From: Spisula solida
Lineage: Eukaryota > Mollusca > Bivalvia > Venerida > Mactridae
Direction of reading: 5' to 3'
DNA length: 64,000 nt
NCBI GenBank assembly: GCA_947247005.1
Contig: OX365948.1
Coordinates: 2,542,001-2,606,000, forward strand
The notes beneath the pieces are model-generated. The model made no database searches. It worked only from the letters and a program-made list of their open reading frames with translations, and had not been told where the DNA came from. Shown here piece after piece: positions 15,201-27,200 of the stretch. The position numbers and the translations under genes were made by a program. Each line of letters starts with the position of its first letter. The first letter of the stretch is position 1.

Positions 15201-18200
15201 TTGTCTAAGGTTTTCATGGATAACTCCTCTATTTTAATCTTACATGGGAAAGTAGTCGTAGTTTTCAGCAGGAACATTTACCTATTTCGTAAAAGATCTC
15301 GTGTTAACATTTAGGTGTTCAAAACGTTTTTAGTTAAGTAGATAACAAAACGTGGTAATAAATCAGCAAGCTGATTATTTTAAGGCAGAAATATGCCACA
15401 AATGAGGTGTAATATGTGTACAAAGAAGCCATAAATATATCATAGTAAAACAGACGTAATTTACTGTAAAATGTAGAAACATTATGGTGTCTGCCTGCAG
15501 TCCTGTGAAGTCTATGACAGTGCAGTGCAATCTGGCTTTTCATCATCGTTCTCTGTTACAAACACTCATTTTGGGTGTTATTTTGAGGATGTTTTATAAC
15601 ATACGTACGTGCATGTCGGAAAGTGTATACATGTAATATGAAAATTATGATGCATCGTTTAGTTGTATCATGTTCATAAAATACAATTAATTGACTTACG
15701 TGTTGGGATTTGGCTGCCATCATATATTTAGTGTGTGTATCTCTTTTATATAAGTAGAGTCCAGCACTGGCAGGGCCTGTGAGTGGGAAGTATGGTGCAT
15801 TAGAGCTGCCACCAGCTGGGTAAGATACTTCAGCACAGAGTTCAAGACCAGTGATTGTGACTAGTTTACTTGGTGAGCAGTAATCATAAAACTTTCTATT
15901 TTCTGTGATCATTTTCTGTTCTCGCTCGGTATCTCGATGTATGGTGAAGAATGAAGACCTGTAACATATATGTGTAGTGTTTCAATCAGTGGTAAGGCTG
16001 TAGTATTAATGTTGTTTTTTCCGGTGTATCGACTAACTCTATACATTTACAGCTGCAATACTGGTTTTTGAGGCATTGACAGTATTTTTTAAATTTTTCG
16101 CTATTTCTTCGTTGTATTTTTCCCAATCTACCTGTACTAATTTTTGGCATATATTTTTGTCATAATATATTATGCATTTCTTGTACATGTTATTGTAATA
16201 CAGTCAAATCTGTGTTACTACACAATTAATTAGACAATCACCTGTTTCTATATGTCAACAGGATAACATCCCAATAAACATTTCATAGTTAAACCAATAT
16301 CCTACAAAATCTGTTTTAAACAAGTTTATTTAATGTATCACTTAACTGACTGACTAAGGAAGGCGATTCTGAAAGCTACTACAACAAAAAACATTACAAC
16401 TAGCTTTTTAAAATCATCGCTACGGTTACATTATATGAGGCAACCTCATAAACGGACATGATTTGATTACTAGTAATGCAATATGAATCAACTCCCGGTG
16501 TTTCAGCTCATACGGTTAAACAACAAATGTTAGCACATACAATAGTTGAAGCCACACTCCACTTCACTACGACAAGTTTTCTTACCTAACATCAATGATT
16601 TCCATCTTTGGTTCTGGCATTTCGTATTCAGATGTTATGGAACCCTTTTCGTCAATTTTGATAGAACCTTGTACGGCTGTGCTTGTATGAAGTGTTGATA
16701 CCATTTTCACTCCGGATTTTGTCACAAAAGCATCGACACTCATCATAGATGATATGTCCACTGCAGCACTGGAATCAATATCAAGGTAAGTATTTATTAA
16801 CTAAGGTTTACTTAGATGTGTGAAACCGACGTGGAGATGTCAGTAATGTTTCGCTTCGTACCTCTCTACGGAAGTATTTAGTATAGTATGACTATGCCAC
16901 TCGGCATGAGTAGGTGGAAACATGTGCTGTTAAACAAGTATTTATTTTGCAAAACTCAAAGCAAGTTTCAGATTTATTGACCTTGATTAAACATCTGCTA
17001 AAGAAGAAATACTTGTATTAAATAAACTACTCCAACTGTAAATATGCATGAACATAAATAAAGTACACACGAGGGCTACTTAGCCCTTCGGGGCTTTACT
17101 AAATGTGTTGCTTCAGATAGGGTGTTTACACATAGTGAACGTCCAAAAATGGTCGTTTAATCCTATAACAATAGTAATGGGTGATCACTTGATATGCATA
17201 TATCACGAATGTACGTATATTAGACAGGGCACTAATATTCTACCTGGGCTGTATGCGTCCATTGATATCAATAGATGGTGGGTGACGAAGATCCATCTTG
17301 CCTTTCAATCTTAGATCAACTGTTGCTGTTCCATTAACGGTTAGATTCAATGGGAACCCAGAGGAAGTTGGTACAATGAAGCTGCTATCTAGGAACATTG
17401 TGGAATGACTGAAATGAAAAAAACAAAATACCCAAACTTACTAAAACATGTTCCAGAATTTGCGTGCGAAATAAGAAAAGTGTGAAGAAGACACACGACA
17501 ATACTCCTAATGCGGTAACAGCTCAGTTTAAGATAGCAAACAAACAGTAATCACAAAGCGTATACCCTTTAATAATCCATGTACAAATATGTTAGCTTTA
17601 CGTAAAAATGTATCGTTTGTTTAGTATGCTGTAGCGGATAGTACACTCGCTTGTCACTTGAGTCTTCTGACTTCTATATAGACATACATATGGCCGTTTA
17701 TTTTCATTCCTGATATTGACTTCCACCATGTCCTTCACGTGTGTCAAATGGTCAGGTACTTGAGAAAGAGCAATTAAATACCGATTAATAATGAATCCAG
17801 CAAAACTTCAGTAACAAAATTTACAATGTTACATAAACACGATTGTAATTCCGAAACATCGATTCTCGGAACTGAAAACCGCTCGAGCAGGACCCCCGAA
17901 CTTGTGTATCCTTAGTTCCGTCCGAGTGTTACATCAGTTTTCAGTTCCACCATAGCCACATGGAAACTGTACAACTCTCCGACGGAACTAAGAAGCGATG
18001 AATAGGGATTACTACCGCACCATGAAAACGTCGACCGTAATGGAACATGCTTGTAAGTATTTACGTGTAAGTGTAATCGTTATCCTCTGACAATTTAATC
18101 ATCATATCTAGAAGATTGAAATCAGGGCCTCCTGATAGAATACTCTCCATTCCTCGGAAGTTCATGTAACGTAATTCGTTTCCAAACACTCGCATGTACA

Positions 18201-21200
18201 TTGAGGCACGAAGATCTTCAGCTTTAGGGGAGAACTGTAAGAGTAATGACAACGGGTTACAAGGATGAACGTCTAGCCGACCTACATGTGATTTACATTA
18301 AATGCTTTACAAATACACTGTTAATCATCTATTAGGGATTTACAATTTCCCTCATGCAATACTTAATGGTTCATACCGATCAATAATAGTTTAGAATAAT
18401 TACAATAATTACAATGTGTGTTATCTCTGTATTGTTACGATAGACATTCACCAATTTATTCCCTGGCTTTTCAATGCAAGTATTTTATTTATCCTTGTCA
18501 GTTACAAACTTACAGAAAGAGTTTATGTACAATAGTGCACAAATTATTTTAAGTATTTTATCTTATAAGTATTGTTAGTAGGTTGTATGAAATACAAATA
18601 TATTAATAATCATTGATTGACTCACTCTTTTATCAATTTTCTTCATTTTCATATCACTAATGTCCACTGGAACTCTATCCTTTAATGCAACTTCGGGTTG
18701 GTCGGATACAGGTTCCATTGAACCTGGTCCAAAGTAGGTTTCAAATAGATATTCCAACCCTTCAGCTCTACCTCCCATCTCAAACAAGTTTACAGAATGT
18801 CCAAACAGATCGAATGTTAGATTCATCATTCCAGAACGTGGTATAAATCCCTTTGAAGACCAGATTAGGTCTCCCTCAACTTTGGCACCTGAATTGATTT
18901 GGTCAACGAAAAACGAACCCTCGTAGTTTCTGGAGAACTTCCTTTTGTCAAGGTCAAATTCTTTCTTGAATGTTTCGTCTTCTAGGAGTGATTTCAAGTC
19001 TTGTTTATGTCGATCAGATGTTTCCATTAAGTTTGTAAGGTGGGTCCAGATGTAGGATCCAACCTGTATGATATAACAGAGGAACATACAAGGAAAAGTC
19101 TAAGAATTGATGAAATCGTACTACATGTACATGTTTACACATATTCCTTTCATTTTGTTCATGTGATGATATGTCAATTACGTATATCAAGAGGATTTCT
19201 TATTTTTTACTCTATTTAGTGTTCATTATTTTATAATTATATGAATAGAACACTTTCAGTAACAATGTATTACGACATTTATACTAATATTCGCCTGATA
19301 TTTATATATAGGACTTTAATGTGTGTATTTTGTATTTCTTTAACGTTTACCTGATTGACCTCTTCCTTAGCCAATGTTCTTTTCACAATTCCAAGTATTT
19401 TATCGGATGGGCACTCCATAAGTACTTTGTAAGCGGCAATTCTTATCTCAGCATCCTCGGTTTCGTCTTGAAGAATATTCAACAGCGTTATTCTCTGCAA
19501 ATTTAATGATACTCTGCATTACTCATTAATGTAATAAATGACCAGCTATACAATTCCACGTTAATCTAATAAAGACATGCTATACAATCGATTTGATATA
19601 GGATTCCAGATACATTGACGCTATGTTTGTTTTGTTTCTTTTGCATCTAGATGTGAGCTAAGTCTAGTATTTTTCTACGTATATCTTGAAGACAGTATAT
19701 ACCATTCGTACTATCACTTAATTTCAGCAACTTTCTGTAGCACCAAATTCATGTTATAAATTATCCCAAAATGAAATGACAAAAGAGTATTAATTCCTTT
19801 GGAAGCAGATGTATCTATCAAAATGTGTCATTGCTGCATTTGACGATATACATGTACGTAATATATGAAGCACACGGAAATCTTAAAACACGAACAACAT
19901 TAACAAATCAAGCTGCTGTTTCCACCTACCCTTGAGTCACATGACATTCTTCTAAATGCTTCAATGGCTGACAGTCTGATCTCTGTTGGATTTTGTTTCA
20001 CTTTCATACATACTTCAAGTTTTGGAATAGCGCTTGTAGCAAATCCAGCATTACCTATACCTCGTAAAGCCATCAGTGTCTGCAATACAGTGTGTTGGTA
20101 GATACTAAATTGTAAAGTCTTACTACAGATACGTATTGATTCGGAACTTACACCGAGTGTGTATTTCAGTCATGAAGAGACTTTGGCCAGTCATATTGTT
20201 GTAACACTAGGTCAATCAAGCCTGTGACTGCCCTTGTACGTTGATCGCTAAACACGCTAGCTACTCATGTTTAAGACTTTTAACATACCAGTAACACACC
20301 TTGTGATAAACTCATAACCTCTAGCTCCCAATATGGATGGGGAAATCGATTGAACTACGTGTAGTGGGTACAATAACGTTCATAATTGGCGCCTGGTTAT
20401 TAACGTGTACGCGAATTCAGTTGGCTTGAATCGTTTCACTTTTGTGTAATTAAATTTATTTTACGTTACGTCTTCTGACTAATATCTATTCGGATATGGA
20501 GGGCTGAGAGTGAGAGTGGTATGAATAAATTGAAATAATTTGACAGACCAAGAACGAGTTAATAGTTATAGGTAGTGATAGACTTATGTTTTGAATGTGC
20601 AATTGGTAAAGCATATCTACTAAGCATTCTGTATCGGTAGTACCAAATAATCCAATAGAAACTCACCGTTTGAATGTTGCTGTCTTTGACCTTGCAGCCA
20701 GGTGCCATCTTGTTAACAAATGTGGAGATGATAGCTTTGACCATTTCATTGTTGTCACAGTCACCATTTTGAATACAATAACTGTGTACAAGTGTACCGA
20801 CAGATAGCATTGCTTTATCAGTGTTCGTGGGCATATTGATCAAAGGCTGTATAAGAATATTAAAAACAACTGTCAATCTTAAGGTATCGCAATACAAGAT
20901 GACATAACACCAGTTCATTTTGACTAAATATAGGTTTGTAATAGATCAATGAACAGTCAAACAGTCATATTATATTACTTTGTTGTAGTAAACTGACATT
21001 AAGATATGTTTGTATTTGGTCATTATCGTAAGGTTATGATGAACAGTTCTTCTGTCAACAAGTGATAGAATGGAGTTCAAATCCTATAATGATTGAATTC
21101 GTGGATGAAATATGCTATTTATTGTGATATATATAAAGGTATATATTTTTATGCGAAAAAATAATACAATACCAATATTAAGTCAGACAGGCAAGGCAGC

Positions 21201-24200
21201 ACTCAATTTAACCAGCCGAGCACAGAAAACATTAAAAACATACTCGTAAGCCACAATGCCCAACAAACAAAGGAACGAGAAAATGATCCACCCAAGCACA
21301 GCTGTCAAAAATTTAATGAACGAATTAGTTTCAGCAATCAGCACAAGCTGAATTAGATTCTCATTTGATTCCGTTATATATATTGAACTAACCTTGACTG
21401 CTTTTAACATATCAACAGTTGGATTTTTTATAAATGCAAGTGAAGTAAGCCACATATCAGCCTCCACACCAATAACCTCGCTTCTCGTGATTAAATCTGT
21501 CATCATGCGCAGACTGGCACTGGTACCGGCTATTGGTAATGCATCGAGGAAGAATTTGCTGAAATTGATCAATGATACTGTCAAATACGGGTTTCGGCAT
21601 AAACATGGTTCTTACGCCACAAAACATCTGTAAAGCACCCGGTCATCCCATATAGACCGATAACAAATTCCAAATGTGATGGAAACCCTACCTTCAGTAT
21701 ACAAGAATGTTGTCATTTGTAAAATTACTATGCGTCAATCGAGACTCGAGTTGACATATAAAAGGACTTAACTATGGTTGTAAAAACATGGAAATACACA
21801 TAAAATTGCACGTTTTTGCATAATTCAATGCATTCGCTTGATTAACCTTCGACAACAATCTTTGACAAACAAAACTAGCGCGTGGTCATTGATCACACAG
21901 AACAAACTCCTTATGTGGGGTTCAAACAGAACCTTCAGATCATAAGTCTAATCGACTTATAGTTCAACAACATATGCTGAGCTTTAAGTGTCCGTTTTAT
22001 CTATGAAAACGAAGGTTGTTAACTTATTTTTCTAAAAGCTTAATTGACCTACGTTGTCCTGTAGAGATTGTCGGTGCATATCTTCTCATCCTTCAACATA
22101 GTGTAGATACCAGAGATAGCGCTTTCATCAGCAGTCTTCATGATGTACACCAGATCAGTGAATAGTTTAGGTGTCTCAGGAAGAACGCCGGCTTTGGTCT
22201 TTTCGCATATTTCTAGAAGTTTTCTTGTAAGATCTTTCCTGTCTTTTGCCTCCTTGTCAACGTCATACATATGTTCAAACTTCAATGAAGCAGTGTCCTT
22301 GATGGTAGCTGCGTAATTTCAATGAAACATGATATTTTAACAATCTCTACAATTCAATAAGATATTGTTTCACATGATATGGATACTTAGGTATGTATCT
22401 GATTTGCTTTAAGTTATACCGGGGACGTTATTGGCACTCGACATGAATTGCACTGTTTTGAATAAATATCTATGTTATTGTCTGTATAATAATGTAACTT
22501 TTTTTTACAGCCAATTTTGAGTTGTTAATGGGTTTACTTGGCGTTTGAATTATTTGTTTATGCCTATGGCTGTGTATGCAATAACTTGTAACGTGTACAA
22601 TTATTGATATAAAGATAATTTATTGATATGTTTCTATTTGGTAGTATATTTTATCCGGGCGAATCAATAGATCAACTGTTCGTACATAGACCTCTCCACT
22701 AGACATTCGGAAGCGCAGCTGCTTGTGACATGTTGCGATGTCGATCATGTAGCGCGTATAAATATGTCGTAAGTCATTGTATTAATGTTCGAAGCTTCTT
22801 GTTTTAAATACGTACTTTATCAGAAAAATAATTAATTAACGTTTGATCTGTATGTTAGCTCATCATCGATAAAGGGTAGGTATGAGGTAAAACTTTAAAC
22901 CAACTACTCAGTGGACTTACCAGGTCTCTTGGTTCCAGATGTGACCTTGATGAAGGTCAGAGTTTGTTTGTTAGATGTTACAGCTCCACTGTTAGATTTA
23001 GAGAATGGACGGAAGACATGTTCTTCCTGACAGGTAACTGACTTCAGGTATCCTTCCGATGTATCGATCTCGTGTATACAATTGTGGTCACTTTTCATCA
23101 GTGGTAATGACTGGATATTCTACAAATTTACCAATTTAACAATTTCGTGATATGGTTCTTCAAAAATATGAGGGGTGTTCAATAAATAAGTGGTTAAGAT
23201 ATCTCATTCCTAAATGTATGTCATTATTAGGTGGAAAACAAAATTATGTTATCTAATGAAGACGTCCGTCGGAAGCTTATTAATCATGTCTGTGATTTTT
23301 GTTTTTATGCGATGGGTTGTTACGCTTTAAGATTTTTAGAGTATGTGGATAAGTTTTTTAACATAAATGTATGTATGCATTGGTTTTGTTTTTCATACAA
23401 TCATAAGATATAACTATATCGGATATAAGTAATTATTACTATTATTATTATGATCACTTGAAAATAACGATTTAATACCGATTCTGCGGTGTATGGTACA
23501 GCCTGGACAGCTGTATTGTATCCATGGCGATCTGTGCAGCCCAGTAAATTCTTCGTCTTTCCAACAGACGTTGTGTACCAACCACTTTCACGTACATAAT
23601 ACTCAGTATCACACACTCCTGTCACGTCAGTCTGTAGAAATAATATCAAATATCACTAATTATACATAAATTGTACATAAAATATTCATTATTATATCAA
23701 ATTATGCATTATTATTTATGAATTATACGTACATACATTGAACAAATAACTAAAAACACAAACGCGTGTTTAATGCTGATGACCACATGACCATTTTAGC
23801 GCTTAATTGGCGTGCGACATAAACGTCACACTTTATCTTCAAAGTCAGATTTAAAGATTTTTGTAGTTTTTAGATAGCTGTAAGTCGATATTTTAACGTT
23901 TCTTTTAAATGCTGTTAATCAAACAATTCCATATTTGTATCACGCTTTGAAAAGAACACATTTTCTTACCTCAGAAACTGTATGGTTTGTCTTGAAGTTT
24001 TCCATATTGTTTTGAATTAGTGAAACTATTCCTCGCTTTGCATTCAAGACCCAAGTTGGCTCTTCACCAGTGAGACACAATTGTTCCACTTTACCGTCTT
24101 GGAAAGAGAGTCTGATGGGGAATTTTTGAAGCCCCTCCTTGAAGTCGCCTAGTACATCTTTCATGATGGCACCTTCTGGATCATACTCCTTGAGTAGAAC

Positions 24201-27200
24201 GTCTCCAAGCTGAAGAATGTACATGAGTATGGTTAATTAGGGAGGCCTACTGTCAGCAATAAACACAAACATACTAACAATGCATAGACTTGTCATTCGA
24301 GACCACACCTAAACTGAAGATATAAACGGCCGTAGAAGATGCGAGGCATAATTTGAATTACATTAATAATTATATGTAGTAAGTTGTGGTTTATGTAAAT
24401 GCCAAGTCTCATTTCAAAAAAAGTATTGAAATTATTTGAGTAAATGAGGGAAGGGTTAAAGCCACTGTCCCCTAGAACTTCAGTTCCTAGCTATGATATG
24501 TTATAAAAGTAAAAATAGCCATATTTCATTATTTTATATTAATATTTTTATTTGGTTTCTTTCGCAATAATCGGCATTTGTAAAGCCTTTGTCCGGTATC
24601 AATACACTTCAAGTACTCATGGGAAACTTACCCGCATTGAAATTTCACATTTTGAGATCACTTCTAGTTGAACTGTTGCCGACATTTGTAGAGAGGCGTG
24701 GTCTTCCGAGGCCCCCTGGACCTCAGTTTTGATATCGGATTCATAATGGTATGTATATGTACTACCAGATTTATACCCGAACTTTGAACTGTCTGTAAAT
24801 GGAAAGAAATGTTGAATGTATAGATCAATCTACACGTTGCAAGGTTTCACAGGGTAATGGGCACTGAAAGAGATTTTATATTTCATGGAAAGCAAATAAT
24901 TTTCCCCATAGCCTGGCGTGTATTTCATAGAAATTGATGAAGAAATAAAATACTTAAGGCTATTTTATTTTCCAATGTTTACAAATTTCTTCTTGTAACT
25001 GTAGCCAAAAGTCACGTGGTTTTCATACCGCTTCGCATTGCCGTTTCTTTTTTGCAACTAGTGCATGTTTAATGTAGTACATGTTTAATGTATGTAGCCA
25101 CAGATGCTCATTTCGAAGCATTCTTGTTATTCTTATTAAAAGTTCAGGGTACGAAAGTAACACTTACCGGTACATGTTGTGGCACAAGTCCCTAAGTTCT
25201 GGGAAATTTGAATAGGCCCTGAAATATAAGAAATGCGTATCCATTACCAAATATAAACAAGTATAGTACGAGGATAAAGACGTGATCGCGACCTTTATGC
25301 AAGACTCTATTACAAGCATCTTGCGTGGAATATATACATTTTCGCGAACAGTTCATGTAATCTTGGTTCTTAAAAGAGTTGTGTTTGTATTATACCTCGA
25401 GCGTATAATGAACATTAGAAGCGGGGTTACAAATATAGACAATAAATCAGCTTTTCAATTATGCTAATAGAAGGTCGACGATCGAGTCAAATTCTCCGTA
25501 CTATACTCATAAATAAGTAAAACATCAGTAAAACAAGAACATGTAGAATTACCACATCTAAGTAACAAATATGATATATAATTAATTACGTAGACATACA
25601 TGCACAATCAAGCCTATGTCACTTCCGGTGTTACAAAACCAAAGAACATATTTTGCTGTTCCACTGTGTGGTCTTAACTCATATGTTTGACGGTAAAATG
25701 TATGCTATATAATGTTGGCACAATATATTTTGTTATATTTTCTAAAAGGGCAACATACATACATAATTATCAAGTATATTATATTTATGATATCAGGGGC
25801 GGTCACGTTGTTCTAAACTGTTTAATTATGACTTTGAAGCCCTTGTCATGTGCTTAATTCCCACATCCGCTACAAAATCTGAACCCTGGTTTCATATAAT
25901 GTTTATCGGTGATAATTTGAACTTTGTTGTACTTTGGCATCACAGTTCCAATTGTCTTCTTTGAACACTTACTCTATTTTATTGTACCTAAGTATATCGG
26001 CTATAGTATAATGTAAATAAGATCAACATTCATAACGTTTGGAGCGTACTGACGAATTGTCCTACTTGACAATGAAGTGTCGTCTCTGCATCGTCTTTTT
26101 ATAGTTTAAGTGAGTATCATACTTTGATCAAGCGGTCTGTTTGTTGTTCAATTTGCACTTTGTAGCCTACTTGTGCTATATGTCAACGAGTACGGATTTA
26201 TCCTCGACAGTGTCAAAGTATGACTAGATCTACTTCAAAGACATACAAATACATTTATGATATAACACCAAGTTTTAATAAAGTTGTTGGCGGTAATTGT
26301 GCATGTTCACATAGTTTAATACACGCGGATTGTTCATCGTCATTATTACTAGAACATAGTTCAGCGTTGATCAATCTCAAATTGTATTTAAATTACAAAA
26401 CAACAACATCTGCGTATAGATCTAGTTCTCATCTACGTGTTAAACATTTGCTGAATAAATCCTAAATCCATTTGTTTACAGTAACCTTATAGTATGACAG
26501 AACAGAACGTTTATTAAAAACAAAGCATTCAAAGCTTATAATCTTACATAAGACCATCTGAATGATGAGTATTTGAACGTAACTGTTGATTGTTCTCCAG
26601 TAATATACTTCATGGAAACCACTGGACATAGATTGACAATGTTTCAGTTTCGTGTGATATGTTACACTAATACACAGATATAAGAAATATTTATATTGTA
26701 CATATATATGCATGTGTAAGTTTGTTGGCAAAAATAAAGTCTGTCCATTTTCAACTCAAACATAGTGGAGTGTTTTATTTCCACTTACTAGTTTCATGTG
26801 ATCTTCTTGTTGGAGTCTATACAATGTACAGCACATATATACTACAACATTTGATTACTGAACCACTTTACACTATCATATACATGTAGTATAGAAATAA
26901 AAAGTGTAGGCTTATCAGCTGAATAAATGATGTTGTTTTTATCAAGCCAGCCACATGACTGTCCTCATATTCAGACACAATCAGCAATATGATATTAGTA
27001 CAATAACTGATTATTCTATTACATAACTCTTTATCATCCCAGTGTATTTGTCAAATAATCAGCTAATATAAACAATAGTTATCAATTTTGATAAGCGTTA
27101 TAACGTTATAATTATCATATCTGATATTTATTGATATGACATCAGTACGCCCATATCATTCATTATCACACATACGGCTAATTAGGATGCTCATATTTAA

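Noticed and set aside
17850..18005. A foldback element in intron 13 (GTTCCG motifs in both orientations)
   Set aside because: The inverted similarity is short and interrupted, so it is not enough to call an element by eye.
21559..21633. Longer form of exon 8 using upstream AG sites
   Set aside because: They include an in-frame stop at 21612-21614 or give the wrong phase relative to exon 7.
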